Shown: piece after piece, positions 33,706-47,028 of the stretch
How positions within the stretch are numbered: position 1 is the stretch's first letter
How the letters are laid out: every line of letters begins with the position of its first letter
Source: Enchytraeus crypticus
Lineage: Eukaryota > Annelida > Clitellata > Enchytraeida > Enchytraeidae
NCBI GenBank assembly: GCA_905160935.1
Contig: CAJHZI010000379.1
Location: 161,001 to 225,000 of the forward strand
Reading direction: 5' to 3'
Length of the DNA: 64,000 nt
Notes under the pieces: model-generated
The model's database searches: none
Seen by the model: the letters and a program-made list of their open reading frames with translations, nothing else
What the model was told of the DNA's origin: nothing
Translations under genes and position numbers: made by a program

Positions 33706-35674
33706 ACTTATATGCTATTTATTCTTGGGAGTTCTGCTGGTGGCGAGGTGGGTTCCTATACCTTCCTCAGCTTCGACTAACATTCATTTGGAGGTTCGTC
33801 ATTCCTGAAAAACTATCTTGCTTTACGTCATAGCAATTAGCAAACATTACATTTATAGCTATCTAATAAGACTATAGTCTACTGTGTATTGTATAGATAC
33901 ATTGTATAGCTTGAATCACTGGATGGGAGAGTGGAAATTCCTCTTAACAGTCCCAAAATTCCTGGAATAGTTTCAAATGTTGTGAATTGACACTTATAGG
34001 GCATTTTTCTCTAAAGCATGGTCCTCCAGTAGCTTTTCTGATTCGCATCCCTTTATTAGTTCTGTGTTGCTCTGCTAGATGACAAGTGAAAAAACATACA
34101 ACCTGACTTTCCTTAGGCTTATACATTAATCAATCAATTTGCCGTTAGCAATTTGATTCCGTGCTCTGCAAGAGATGTCACTGACATTTCCTTATGGCGA
34201 GGAACCCGACGTTAAATTCTTGTTGATTGATTGATTCCAACAGCAAAATCGTCATAAATCATATTTAGATTTTCTCAATTAACTTATATGCTTCAATTTC
34301 ATTTTTCTTGCCTTTGCAGTATAATAATGCACTAGGAGGCTCGTTAAGCATAATCATTTGTACTAATTTTAGCTTTCTCACACTCATCACGGGAAACTGA
34401 ATCACTATCCCTTATTATAGCAGTAGTCTATATACTATAATATTATAGAAAAATATATATTCCCGGAGTCTTATTTAAGAGAGTTAAGCGAGCCTAATAT
34501 ATGTTTAACTACAGCATCCGTCCAATAGATGATGGACTGGTACTAAAAACTGAATAAATGCTAGCGATGCATCAAATGAAGCCAATAATGATATAGGAAA
34601 CATTGCTAGGCTACACTGTAGAACAGTATACGTAGTTGACCCACACATTCATTGTGCAAGTAAGTGCTTTGAACGACTGGCATTATTGTACCCAGAAACA
34701 ACCTAGTAAGTGAGCTAATATTTATATAAGTGAAGTAAAACGCTGCATAAAATGATTTTCTCTTTTTGCGCTCCTTTATGCACTGATAATGTTTTCAAGC
34801 AACTGAAAGCGTCGTTATATTGCAAGTCTACTCCTATTTCCGCCTTGTTTCAGCGAAACCTTGAAATATCCAACACAGTCTCTTTATCAGTTTGCTAGAA
34901 CATCTGAAGTTGACGGTGAGAACAGCAAAGTGCCATAGTAACAAAACCCTTCACTTTTGCTGCTATAAATTATAAATATGATTGACATGTAAATGTACAT
35001 GCTTGTGTACCTTACATGTAAATGTGCATGTAAATGAATATGTAAATGTAAATTTAGGCATAGACCCACTGAGTGCGCAAAGCCTAAAATAATGATATAC
35101 TTATCTGTCTGAACTAACAATATGCTCCCAGGTTGTCTGGTGTTACTTTTTAAATTAAAACCCGGAAAAATGAACATAAAATCAGGAAATTGTCATGCAT
35201 CTCTCATTAAATAGGCCTCTACCTCTATGCAGCGATACAAATTTCAAACAAAATCACAAGTATGGTTAGTGAAATGTATTGCTGCATAATCATTTTTGCT
35301 GAGTCGTTTTGTCGTTTAGGCTAGGCTCTATATGTTTTCTGTTAATTTAGACGTTTAGGCTATAGGCCTATGTTTTCTGTTAGTTTGTACATGTAGTTTA
35401 TAGGCCCATAATTTCTGTTACTTTGAGTATTAATTAGTTACACTTAACAATTATCATTTCCTTATTGCCCAATGGAATAACTCTTAGTTGTTACTACAGC
35501 TTACTCTTGAACGTAGGCTAACTATAAAATATCTGTCAACCAACAATTGAAAAATTCGCAATGCACATTGTACAAGGTTGTAAATTGATGCCAATTGGAA
35601 AACAACAATAACGTTGTATAATTCTTTGCTTTTAAAAGAACATCTCAAGATTCACGAGGGAAATTATTTACAGC

Positions 35675-35678
<4 letters not shown>
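33706..35678. other. non-coding stretch
   Basis: No gene supported. TGTAAA-type hexamers recur at about 34975-35055; TATAGGCCTATGTTTTCTGT-like words recur three times at about 35325-35420. Confidence 0.4.
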
Positions 35679-35744
<66 letters not shown>

Positions 35745-35845
35745 CTTGAGAACCGAATGACCGCAAAAGATTAAAATCTCACAATAGTAAGTGTTGAATT
35801 AATTTTCTACCGGAAATCAAATCTCACAACATACGTGCATTATAC

Positions 35846-35911
<66 letters not shown>

Positions 35912-35921
35912 AATATACATG

Positions 35922-35966
<45 letters not shown>
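35679..35966. repeat. (TA)n and (TG)n microsatellite block
   Basis: (TA)n at 35679-35741 and 35845-35966, the latter with a (TG)n core near 35897-35911. Confidence 0.95.
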
Positions 35967-35969
<3 letters not shown>

Positions 35970-37839
35970 TACACAAAGGCTATATACACATTTAAGTAAT
36001 AAGTGTCTCAAATATTTGTAAACAATCTGCCAGAATTTCAACACTTTATTTTATTATAATTCAAATTTGATCTTGATTTATATGCAATCTTTATGTGAAT
36101 TTCAGAATGCTACTATAGAACTTTTTTCTCCTTTACGTTCATCTTACCCATTCATATCTGAGCACAAAAAAGTCCGTTCTCTCACATTCCTGCACCCGTC
36201 CAACATAAATTCATAGCATGCGCTGAGAAGTCTTCATCATCGTACTCGCTAATTTTTGCTTAAGCAAATATCTATCCTCGTCAGAATATTTGATTCTTAA
36301 ATCTAGCGCTGTATAGAAGCTTTTCTGAATGGCGTTCATATTCTCCTAACACTGTTTCAATGCAGCACCTTTTAATAGATATTTTGGATTAAATTCACGG
36401 TCGGTGCGATTAATTGAATTGCCTGTATTTTGCCGAACAAGTACACTGAAGACAATTTCATGTAAAAGAAAAAACAAATACTTAATACTTTATAACAAGA
36501 TCACTCCAAATTTTTAGCCATTACTGGAGGTGACTGAATTCTGAAGTAATGGACACTTAGTTGATTGACTTTCTCGTGTTTTCTAAATATCTTTGGTAAT
36601 AGTTTGCCAGCTTCAACTGTTTATATTCTAGCATTGGGATTATATTGGCAAAATTTTCATTAAACTTGTTGATTTCTAGCACTTGTCTGCTTTGAACCAC
36701 TGCTAGTCAGTACAAAAACTTAAGAGGGCCTTTTATCAGAGTTCTACCAACACTCGCCATTATCTTTTAATCTTAGGTTGTTTAGGTTGTGCTTTGTTAG
36801 TTCGCTGACCATGCCGCTAAGTTATAAGATGTACACTTTGTAATAACTTGGAGTTTACATAGATTCGCATTCTAATATCGTAAACTTGTGAACCAAAATC
36901 AAGCGCAATCGGACAAATGAGAAGCTAAATATCCTAGGTTATACGAAGTAAAAGAGTAGGACGAACGAGCTTGATGTCCCGCAAATGTTCTAAGCTTTTT
37001 TGTACCATACGCTCGAGAACTCATTAATTTATTTACCTATTTTTTAACCCTATTTGTCATTCGACCATCAACGGCTTCCAGAAAAGTTTCTAGAAAAGAA
37101 GCAAGAAGCGTTGACTCGGTGTTATTGACACACCTTGAATTCAGAATAATTATCAAATACCATCCGCTAGAACCACGTAACTCTGAACAACTACATCTTA
37201 CCATACCATGTTGACATTTTATTCTTATTTTTTTACGGGGATGAAACATGGTTTACTCAGGTTTACTATTGGTAAGTGTTACGATTAGAGTGATGAGATT
37301 CTCATATATAGTTTAACAGTTAGTAAAGGTTTAGAACAATGACATGCTGCAATGAACTGCTGCATTGTGAGCGAAACTACATAATTTTGTTCTACTTTGG
37401 CTGCTATATCATTGCCCTAGTTTACGTAATACTTTTACTGATAATCCTTCTAATATTTTATTATATCTGTTTAACATAAACTGTTACCGTCATATATTTG
37501 CACGTACATTTTAAAAACTTTGTTATTGTTCGTGAAGATGTGTGTTAACCTACATTTGCTTTTTGCAACTAAAATGTCAAAAATATTATTTGATTTCTGT
37601 CTTCAAATTATTCACCACTGATCGATAGTTCATAAAGACTATGCTACATAAAGTTCAAGAAAAATTTTAACAATTATTTCTTTATATTTAAAAAATTACA
37701 AATTACGGCTAAACAAATATTTGCTATAGCGCTTAGTGTTTTTTCTAATTGTGAAGCTTAGTACATGTAGAAGCTTAGTTTGTCAAGCCTCTGGTTTATC
37801 AAGCATTCGATCACTTAACGACTCTGCTATAATCAATCT
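35967..37839. other. long non-coding stretch
   Basis: Nothing recognised; the frame at 37037-37249 has no domain. Confidence 0.45.
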
Positions 37840-37950
37840 ATCAATCATTCAATCAATCAATCAATCGATCAATCAATCAATCAATCAATTAATCACTCAA
37901 TCACTCAATTACTCACTCAATCGATCAATCAATCAAACAATCAATCAATA
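37840..37950. repeat. (AATC)n microsatellite
   Basis: About 27 units of AATC/CAAT with interruptions (ATTC, CTCA). The Ile-Asn-Gln-Ser frame across it is a by-product. Confidence 0.95.
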
Positions 37951-39149
37951 CGTATTATTATAAAGTGTCGCTCTCTGCTAAATGTCAACGAAGCGCTGAA
38001 TGAACAGTGAAGATCAAGTAGCCCAGTGGTATAAGTCACAATTGGTGTAACGACTTGAGTCTGGAGTATGAGCGACCAATTGGTATAAAATACAGAAATC
38101 ATCACCTCGTGGCTACAAGTTTCATCGCTGTCATATCACAATAAGATATGAAAGTAATAAAGTCAAAGCCATCTTCCTCAAAACCTGAATGTGTTTATCT
38201 ACGATGTCATTAACTGGTTGTTCTATATATTATGTTTTGCAGTTTGATGCCTGAATTTATTCTCCTTCACACGAATAAGCGTCATTTACAGCATAAATCG
38301 ATGAGACTTCTATAGTAGTACGTGGGGACTGTTAAAAACAACTGGAAACTACCTCAGATGCCATTAGGGATGACAATAAAAAGTGTGATGAGAGCTCAGA
38401 TATCGAAACGGAAATTTGGATAGTCATTCAAGTAATCACTATAAGAATTTATAGAACTTATTAAATTATAAAGGCTTTTCATTCATCCATGTGTTGTTAT
38501 ATTTGAGCGATATAGTTAAGGTAGTTAAGGTAGAGTTGAAACTGAAAATTGAAACCACCATCTAAACATTTGAAATGTGTCCAAAAGAGAAATAAAAGTA
38601 GAACCATATATTATAAATGCATCGCTAATTCCCTAGGAAAATACACGATTCTTGTTATAGAAAATTCAGTAATGTTAAAATAAAATGCAGAAAATGTTTT
38701 GGATAAGAGAAATAATTGCATAGGCTACATGAATAAATGATGCTTAGTGCATAAGTATTAACCAACTACAGAATAGAGAAAAAGTCTTTATAGGTCTCTT
38801 CGGGAATTCAGTGAGAATTTAAAATTTTGAAAAGTCATAAAGTTTTCATTTGCATCATCTGCAGTGCATAGTTTACGCTCTGAGAGCTACTGCTGGCTTT
38901 ATTCAATTAAGCTTCTCCGAGGTTCTTTCATGAATCGACTGAAGTAATCGAATGATTGTCTGCAAGCAGAGTATTGTGAATGTGACAGATGAAAACATCA
39001 CCGTTTTGCAATAACGTTTGTACTGGTGTATTGCAACCAGCTAGATAAAATTTTGTTACAATCCAGACAATGAAATTGAGGACTATAACTATTTACTGCT
39101 TCAAAAGTCGCTTGCCGTATTTGTAAGTAGCAATTATTAAATGCTAGGT
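37951..39149. other. non-coding stretch with one tRNA-like word
   Basis: AGTAGCCCAGTGGTATAAGTC at about 38018 resembles a tRNA A box, but no B box follows. Nothing else seen. Confidence 0.35.
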
Positions 39150-39255
39150 TATACGACATCGCCACTGGCTGGAGACAGTGACCACCAGATAGGGCCCGGC
39201 TGGGTTTGAACCGTGGCCTCATCGTTGCCATGAAAGCTACTCCGCTGTAAGCCGC
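39150..39255 (-). mobile_element. tRNA-like SINE head (separate family)
   Basis: Minus strand: GGCTTACAGCGGAGTAGCTT, then GAGGCCACGGTTCAAACCC (B box), GCCGGGCCCTATCTGGTGGT. Different wording from A, B and C. It abuts repeat E at 39256 and may be its head. Confidence 0.45.
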
Positions 39256-39475
39256 ATTCATCGTCATCTTCTCTTGAATCTCAGTTTAGCAAATGTGGGA
39301 ACTTTAAAAATCGTCCATTCATTGTAGAAACTTCTGTAGAAATGTCTGGATCCCAGATGTTCACTATCAGAATGCCCTTTCTGACGTTGGTTTGTATCTT
39401 AGTGCATTGACGCCTTTTACGACAAGTGCAGTCTGCGGTTGGTCTATTCTTCAGCAACTTGGACACAACACGCTA
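39256..39475 (+). repeat. repeat family E, near-complete copy
   Basis: Starts ATTCATCGTCATCTTCTCTT and continues with GGATCCCAGATGTTCACTAT, CCCTTTCTGACGTTGGTTTG, GACAAGTGCAGTCTGCGGTT, GGTCTATTCTTCAGCAACTT and GGACACAACACGCT. Same order as at 43803 and 47029. Confidence 0.8.
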
Positions 39476-40451
39476 AATGCTATATTATTTAAAAAATCGA
39501 TGTTCACAATTTAGTACATGCTTCAATTTTAGACATAAAAAATTAGAAATAAAAATATTTACACAGCTAATATCCATTTGTTTCTACATCAAATTTAAGA
39601 GCACATTTAATTGATCTCTAGCTCTATTTTTAGTCTTCTCTCAATGTGAAACATTTTATTTTATCGAAACTTTTAAGCTACAATGTGACTTTGTGAAGTT
39701 CATCATACTGTTTTGACATTACGCTGCATTCGTGCGACGAATATTTGTTGTTTGAGTTAATAAATGACACGGGTGATATCAAGATCAAGTGGACTAGAAC
39801 CGACCGCTGGATGTTCGATATTAAACGAGGAAGAATATTTATTCGATATCGATGTGTTCCCTATCCCGCATCATTGGCCCCACGTCGATTCCACTGACCG
39901 AGTATTAACCTCGGACTGATGTAATGTCGCGTAAACGAGGCGTACTTCTGCTTCCTTTTCCCACTTCCTGTTGTTCCCTAGCGTTTTTCCTGATAATATC
40001 ATCTTATTCAAAATTCTAACTAATTAAGTTTAAGAATTACCTGTACTTCAGGACAGAAGTGCTATAAGCGTGTAATTTACACAACTAGTTGCAATACTAA
40101 CAAACAGTAGTCGCACAACGGTTGGTGGTTTATCATATGCAGTATATATGAAGGTTTATCTTAAATATATAAATTAATCTCGTAATAATAATAAACCGTT
40201 GTTAATCGCAAGTGTGTGAGCTTAGGACGGGTATCGGAAGTAGTTAGACATATGTTTACGATAAATCTCTGAGGAAGTTGAAATTCTCGTTAAAATTAAA
40301 CACTACCCGTGCCTTTGTGAAAATATTCGCTCTAATCTTTGTACAGGAAAAGAGAGATTATCAGTCGAAAATGAGAGATAAACAATCTGGAGATGATCTT
40401 GCTTCTAGAACCCAAATCCACCGTATACTAAACCATTTTACGGTACTCTAT
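39476..40451. other. non-coding stretch
   Basis: The 64-codon frame at 40278-40472 has no domain and runs into a SINE. Nothing supported. Confidence 0.45.
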
Positions 40452-40575
40452 GTCAGCTGGATGGCCGAATGAATAGCACGCTTTCTGATAAGTAGGAGGT
40501 TATTTGTTAAAATCTCAGCAAGATAGTGTATGACAGTAAACTACTTGTTAGGGACAAGACGTTAAATTTCCCATT
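40452..40575 (+). mobile_element. SINE family C, copy 2
   Basis: CAGCTGGATGGCCGAATGAAT head, a degraded B box (TTGTTAAAATCTC), then AGGGACAAGACGTTAAATTT. Head shared with 13430-13517. Confidence 0.5.
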
Positions 40576-40629
40576 ATATAATATGCAAGTGGTGATGCAC
40601 TGTGTTGTACTGCTCTATACATGTATATA

Positions 40630-40688
<59 letters not shown>

Positions 40689-40757
40689 TATATATAATTA
40701 TAAATATAATATGTATATAATTATATAATTATATATACATGTACTGTATATACATAC
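40571..40757 (+). repeat. local duplication, copy 1
   Basis: TTCCCATTATATAATATGCA through GCTCTATACATGTATATAGT and a TA-rich part ending near ACATGTACTGTATA. Repeated at 41157-41336. Confidence 0.87.
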
Positions 40758-40809
40758 ATATATATATACATGTATATATATAATAAAATATATATTTATA
40801 TTATATATA

Positions 40810-40856
<47 letters not shown>

Positions 40857-40858
<2 letters not shown>

Positions 40859-41022
40859 AAGAATATCAAGTTTGTTCTTCCAAGAGGCTCAAACTTTTGA
40901 CCTATGAAGAAATGAAGGTTTAGCTTGCACAGGAAAGTTATTATACAGTTACAAGATCGAAGATCATTTGGCAGTGAGTTCCATATTGTCGAAGCCTGAA
41001 ACATAAAGGAGTGTCCGACAAA
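40857..41022 (-). mobile_element. CR1/L2-like LINE, C-terminal fragment
   Basis: A minus frame gives HSFMFQASTIWNSLPNDLRS and ITFLCKLNLHFF. The xxWNSLPxxLR block is the hallmark just after the RT in CR1/L2-like LINEs. (TA)n lies immediately 3'. It sits between the two copies of a local duplication. Confidence 0.72.
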
Positions 41023-41156
41023 ATAGATAATAAATATATAAATAAAATAAATATCGATAAATATAAAACTATTGGTTTGAAACGCAGTCGGGTAGTCACT
41101 GACAGTAGCTTCTTCGACAGTTTCTTCTCTGACAGTCGCTTCTCTGACAGCATTTC

Positions 41157-41336
41157 TTCCCATTATATAATATGCAAGTGGTGATGCACTGTGTTGTACT
41201 GCTCTATACATGTATATAGTCTATATATATACATGTATATATATATATATATATATGCATATATATGCATATATATATAATATGTATATAATTATATAAT
41301 TATACATACATGTACTGTATATATATATACATATAT
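41157..41336 (+). repeat. local duplication, copy 2
   Basis: Near-identical to 40571-40757 over the first ~65 bp; the TA-rich half differs mainly in repeat number. Confidence 0.87.
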
Positions 41337-41859
41337 TAAGTTTAACCCATAGGTTAAACTTAAATTTCATTCTAGTTGATAATTTGGGTTTGATTTGGGA
41401 TTCATATCAAATGCATTTGTATAAATTCAGTGTAAGAATATTAAAAGTAAACGCTACATTATAAGCTTCTAAGCTTGTTTATATTGGCATAATTTGATAT
41501 ATTTTTACAACAAATTAATGGAGCCAGAGTCATAGATATTGTGACGCTTGTTCTCATTGCTTTTCATTGCTCTTATTCTCTGCTAGAGCATTACATGCAG
41601 CACGAGCTCTCTCGACAGCTCGGGAGATTCACACGTAGCAGAGTCGCTCTCTATCGTTGAAACCTTCGAGTAATTATAAGCTGAAACACCAATATACGTA
41701 GCCACATCGGAAGTCCTGCAGGAGGAATATGAACACCAGTAAAAATATTAATTCAAAGTGGAAATTAGAAGGCACGTTCTAACAAAGGGAGATTGTTGTA
41801 AACGATATGTTAACAGCGAAGAAGGATCCGAAAAATATGTGCTGAAGAGAAAGAAAAAA
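41337..41859. other. non-coding spacer
   Basis: Nothing recognised. Confidence 0.45.
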
Positions 41860-42745
41860 TCTTAAACGGTGCCGATTCGGTGATAAAAAACAGTTAGGCA
41901 AGATGAAAAAGTCTATGGCGCGACAACCTACAACGGAAAGTGGAAGTAGTAAAAGATGAGAGAAGATCAGGAGGCAGAGCGTTCCAAACAGTAGGACCTG
42001 AAAAAGAAAACGTATGTCTATCTAACAAAATGAAAACATTAAGAATTTTGAGAAGTTTTTGCATCGGAAAGACGACGCTTGCGATAAGTTTGATATTGGA
42101 TTAGGAGATCAGAGAGGTAAGACGGTTTACCAAAGAGAAGTGTTTTGAAAGTTAACAGAGCAATTTTATACATAATTCTTTGAACCACTGGAAGCCAATG
42201 AAGATTATTAAGCAAGGAACTAGAGGAGGCCTGCAGCCTAAAGGATCGACAGACAACACGTGCTAGAGAATTCTGAACCTTTTGCAAACGCATGAGAGAA
42301 GAAGGTAGGCCATAGAGCAATGAACTACAGTAGTCAAGTTTAGAATGAATTATGAGTTATCAAGAATTATGGATGAATCTTTATCAAGGAATTATCGTAT
42401 CTGTCTGAGTTGACGGAACTGGAAGAAAGATGAACGACAGACAGATGAGATATGAGATTTGAAGTCATGATTTTTCCTCAAATATGACACCACGGTTTTT
42501 AGCCTAGGGAGGAGGTGTGAGAGCAAGATTTTGAAAATAGATGGAAGAATTGTCTACTTTGGTTCTTTTCTGGGGTGTGGCGATTAAAGGATATTCGGTT
42601 TTAGAAGGATTGACAGTGACACGATCGCAGTAAGACCATGAATAAACTTTGGCAAGAACAGATGAAAAGTGTTGAAATTTCTGATAATAATCTGAGCTAG
42701 AAAATGAGATGTACAGCTGAGTATCATCAGCATAGTGAAATTTAG
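41860..42745 (-). pseudogene. CR1/L2-like LINE reverse transcriptase fragment
   Basis: Minus strand, in order across several frames: FHYADDTQLYISFSSSDYY (catalytic box), VNPSKTEYPLIATPQKR, KAKNRGVIF, then LLYGLPSSLMRLQKVQNSLA with LHWLPVVQRIMYKIALLTFK and PSYLSDLL. It closes with PTVWNALPPDLLSSF. This is the standard order of the RT palm, thumb and C-terminal blocks of CR1/L2-type LINEs. Frameshifts and stops separate the blocks (for example near 42480 and 42040), and the 5' half is missing. It is a different family from LINE 1: the RT box is YADDTQLY rather than FADDQGMV. Confidence 0.85.
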
Positions 42746-43010
42746 AATAATAATACCTGTATGTTTAGAAAAATAATAAACTTAAAATTTAATATTAATA
42801 TACAGGCCAAATATAACTTTAATATATATAAACCATATATTTTAATATCTTTAAAATATATATATAATATATATTATATAAGATATGTACATGTAGGCCC
42901 TATATCATATACATGCATATACAGTACAGTATTATATATTTACATATATATATATATATATACTATATAAATATACATATATATATACATGTATATATAT
43001 GTATATATGT

Positions 43011-43043
<33 letters not shown>

Positions 43044-43045
43044 TT
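42746..43045. repeat. TA-rich tract
   Basis: AT-rich with TA runs at about 42947-43043. Confidence 0.7.
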
Positions 43046-43700
43046 GAATGATGCTTAAGCTATATACTAGACTTTACTCTATAAACTGTTCAATCCGCTC
43101 AATTTAAGATCCGGGGTGGACGCTGTTGACAACAAATCTTACAGTCTGTATCAGACGTGACAGCGTTCTAGTGGCGAGCTATAAAAGTCTAGAGTTTCTG
43201 TAAACTTTGATAGTTTCGTAGTTCTGCTCAGTTTTAAGTGTAAAATATAGCGTATTCTAGGTATAAAACATATTTCGGTGACAGTTATTTAAAACAATTA
43301 TTTAAGACAGTTATTTAAGTGTAAGACATAGAGGATTTAAGTATTAGACATAGAGGCTTAGGATAAAACTTATTTTCTACGGGTAAATTTTTAAAATTAA
43401 ATTATAAGCTCTAATGAACATGTAGGTCCAATGAAGAGAAATGCAATGTTGTAATGCTAGATTTATAATTGCTAATAGATAAAAATGTTAACTTATGAAG
43501 AATATAAAGACTATGGGAAAATTAGTTCCTTCAAACACTCAAAAACTTTTTCAAAACTCCATATAGATCTACTATCAAAATTTCTCAAAGTCTTCAGAAG
43601 AAGAAATTTTGCAAATAAGACTTCAAACTAATCTAAATGTACATTATAATTTTTGAAAGCTACAGCATTCCAATAAAAAATAAAACTATGTTCTACTAGG
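43046..43700. other. non-coding stretch
   Basis: Short direct repeats (GACAGTTATTTAA, GACATAGAGG) at about 43278-43350; nothing else. Confidence 0.4.
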
Positions 43701-43702
43701 CT

Positions 43703-43707
<5 letters not shown>

Positions 43708-43750
<43 letters not shown>

Positions 43751-43795
43751 TATATATATATATATATATATACTGTATATATACATATGCACAAT
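43708..43795. repeat. (TA)n microsatellite, palindromic
   Basis: TA runs arranged as a palindrome: TATATACAGTATATA...TATATACTGTATATA (43741-43788). Confidence 0.93.
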
Positions 43796-43802
43796 ATATA
43801 AA

Positions 43803-43975
43803 AAATCATCATTGTCATCTTCCCTTGAACCCCAATTTAACTGGGGTCGGGAATAGAAAGTATTGTATCAATTTGTGGCGATTAGGCGCCCATCAACCAA
43901 GCTACCTTTCTGACGTTGGTGTGGATCTTAGTGCTTTGTAGGTTTAAAGACAAGTTCTTTTAGCATTTCATTTAC
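43803..43975 (+). repeat. repeat family E copy
   Basis: ATCATCATTGTCATCTTCCC, TTTAACTGGGGTCGGGAATA, CCTTTCTGACGTTGGTGTGG, ATCTTAGTGC, then it degrades before the usual end. Confidence 0.78.
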
Positions 43976-45323
43976 AGGTAGATCAATAGATAGTAAAATG
44001 CTTTAAATTTACTTATTTATAAATTTGTTAATTTTCTCGAGAACAATACGTAGTCCTATGTGAAAGTAAGTTTTGATTTTCTGTTATGAACAATTGCATT
44101 AAAAATACTCATTACAAATTGTCTTAAATGTAAAGTAGGCCTATATCAAGTTACCGGCATTTACGATAAATCTTTTATATTGAAAGTTTTTGCGCTAGAT
44201 AAATTAATTTTTTTCGGAATTTGTTATACTAGACTACCTTGTATAGCCGTAAGTAGCTAACGTTATAGTTGCTACATTTGTTAAAATTAGTGTATACCAT
44301 TTTTACATTTTAGTTAAATTTATCATCTCACCATTTTTATGCCATAAAAATGAAACGGAAGTCTACATCATTTATCTGTTGATATTTTAAGGCATGTATC
44401 TTAGACCAATTTCCTTTTGTATGTGGGTCTGTTGTCTACTCACCTTAATTAAACATAAAATAAATGTGTTAAAAAGCTATTTAATAAAAACAAAACTTCA
44501 GGGAAAAACTTAAAAACTTAAAAAAACTTAAACTGAACAAAACTGTACGTGAATGAGCAAGCTAATTGGCTGAGAGAAAATTTAGCCTATTCGAGGACTA
44601 GATGATACACATAACATTTATAGATACTAGTAAGCATTTTTAGCCAACAGCAGCCTATAGCTATATTTATGTCATTGTCGACAATTTTCAAGTAGACATT
44701 TAGCTAAAGGATGTATAGCCTACGGTATACTGTTGCTCTAGGACAGTTTGAGCTATGAACATGATAGGTTCTTGTTGAAGTCCTTTGCGTTAAATCCCCG
44801 AGGCTTGATAGAAGTCGTCATAAGCGCGAAATAGTATACAGTGACATCCTCAATGGTATCTCTTAATTACAAAGCTACGAAATGTCATATCATGTCATGT
44901 CAGAAATTCTATTCGCTTTTAAATTCACGAAATATTTTCTCCGAACAGAAAAGCGATATACTTGACGAACAAGAAGTATCATTAATATATTATTATAATA
45001 ACTTGTTTTGAACTTCTTTCTGCTTTTATTCATCGTAAAAATAAGTTTTTAATTATTATTTATAATCTATGTGTAAATTACATTGCTTTTATTTGCAATA
45101 CTACATCATTATTTCCAGGAATTTATTGTAACTATGTTCGTATGTTCTGCATCATATGCTCGTATGTTATCTATCTGTAATTGTCAGAGTTTTGAAATAA
45201 ACACATATATTTTCATGTTTATTATTCTAGAAAGCAAATAACAGTTTAAATAACTATTCGTAAACTCTTAATAATAATGAACCATAGTTAATCATAGTCA
45301 AGCCTGTTGATAAGTGATATAGG
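43976..45323. other. long non-coding stretch
   Basis: Nothing recognised. Confidence 0.45.
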
Positions 45324-46060
45324 CAGTGGCGGATCCAGGGGGGCCCAGCCCCCCCCCCTTAGCCCCGACGATAAAAATTTTAAAACTAGATTTTCATTGT
45401 TTCTATGGCAATTTCTAGTGTCAGTATGTTTGTAAGGGTAGTGGTTAGGGTGGGGGGTACGAGATGGAAATCAGTTTTACTAGATCAAAATTTTTTTAAA
45501 TATGCGACTAGGGGCCCATATTTTGTATACTAGGAGCCCTGTAAATGGAAGGGGGCCCGAAAAATGTTGACCGTTTCACTAGCTCTCAATTTTCGCTTTA
45601 ACCACTGTATTAGAGGAAAAAATTAAAGGTGCCAGTAAAAATGTGATCTCTGTACCGCAGCAGTGATGCAAAGAGCCTTGGCTGAGAGGGGCTTAAGCTC
45701 CCCCCTACCGACAAAATTAAGGGCACTTTTGCAATTATTCGTCCAGATCCGCTGAGTTCCTTGAGAGGTAAAAAATTAACCCGCTTTTTTCCAAAACAAA
45801 TGTAGGATTTTAATTAGGTATTTTAGGTTTTCCTCTCATTTTAGTGCGGATTTGAGTGATGGAGGGGGGGGGGGGGGGGGTAAGATACACTCACTCTACT
45901 AGCTGAGCACAGCAGTGAAAACATTTTGAGCCCCCCCCCCCCCCTCAGCATTTCTGATTGCGTCACATGTCCCAAAGAAGGCGGAGTTTAAGCAAAAAAT
46001 GTGTACATTCTCGAAAAAAAATTCGGGCCCCCCCTTAAAGAATTCCTGGATCCGCCCCTG
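45324..46060. mobile_element. hAT-type non-autonomous element, copy 2
   Basis: CAGTGGCGGATCCAGGGGGG...TGGATCCGCCCCTG ends. The flanking 8-bp repeat differs at one base (GATATAGG against GATATAAG). 737 bp. It keeps a ~65-bp segment near 45437-45503 missing from copy 1 and has long G and C homopolymers (about 45865 and 45933). No transposase frame. Confidence 0.92.
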
Positions 46061-46068
46061 GATATAAG

Positions 46069-47028
46069 CCTAATTCAGTCTTCGACATTTTCCTTGTGGT
46101 TCTTAAACTGCGTTTAACTTATCTCTATTGTTTTATGATGTGTCTATATTAGATATTTTATTTCATTAAATATCCCTTATTTGATAGATAAGCGTTAAAA
46201 TAGAGTTCATGTTAATTCTAATCTGAACAATAGAGAACACTCAAAGGATGAACATAATATATACATTATTGAAACGGACTAGAAAAAAGACACAAATAAT
46301 AATAGCTATAACCACTAGAACATCTGCATGCCATATCATTACCAATATTTAATTTTCAAGAGATTTTGTGGTAGTTTCAATCTTATCGACGCTAACAAAC
46401 GCTCAACTTTGCTTTTTTAGTCTTTAACAGATTTTTGAGTAAACCATAAATGTTTACATCCATCATCGAGGTTCAAGCTGTCTCTATGCCCTCTGATAGT
46501 TTAACTCATTGCTCGCTGATTTCTTTTCAATTCCATGAAGCGATGCTTATCAAGCGCCAGAATGAAAGATGAATGGACTGTTCACTGCCAGTTCTTAACA
46601 AAGTCGCTAAATAGCGTTAACATAACCTCCAGTGATAGATGCCCCCCTCGTGTCAGAATCTGCCATTATCAGTGATTGTGGAAGAGCAGAGATAAATATT
46701 AAATTCTCAGAATGTACTTAAATGTGATCTTGATGAATGAAATCTTTTAGTGCCCGGGAACCTACAGTGCAAATAGTTTTCTTTACGTGTTAGATATTGG
46801 TTGAAATAAAATTGCCAAAATTGTGGCAAAATCGTTCCTTGCTAGTTTAAAATTTCAATCTTATAGGCGATAGTCTTCGATTTGTAGAGTTTAGTGATAT
46901 CGTTTATTCAATATGTTCCATGAATACACTTTCAAAGATGATCTTTAAATGTTTTATCACAAAATTGCATGCTTTATCTGATTATGGAACAGTAACTAAT
47001 ACTTTAGTTTTTTATATTGTAACTTAAG
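46069..47028. other. non-coding stretch
   Basis: Nothing recognised. Confidence 0.45.

Noticed and set aside
37840-37950. CRISPR-like spaced repeats
   Set aside because: A plain tetranucleotide microsatellite with no spacers, in an animal genome.
42039-42320. 93-codon minus frame as a host gene
   Set aside because: Its LLYGLPSS, LHWLPVVQRI and PSYLSDLL blocks are the C-terminal RT region of a CR1/L2-like LINE.
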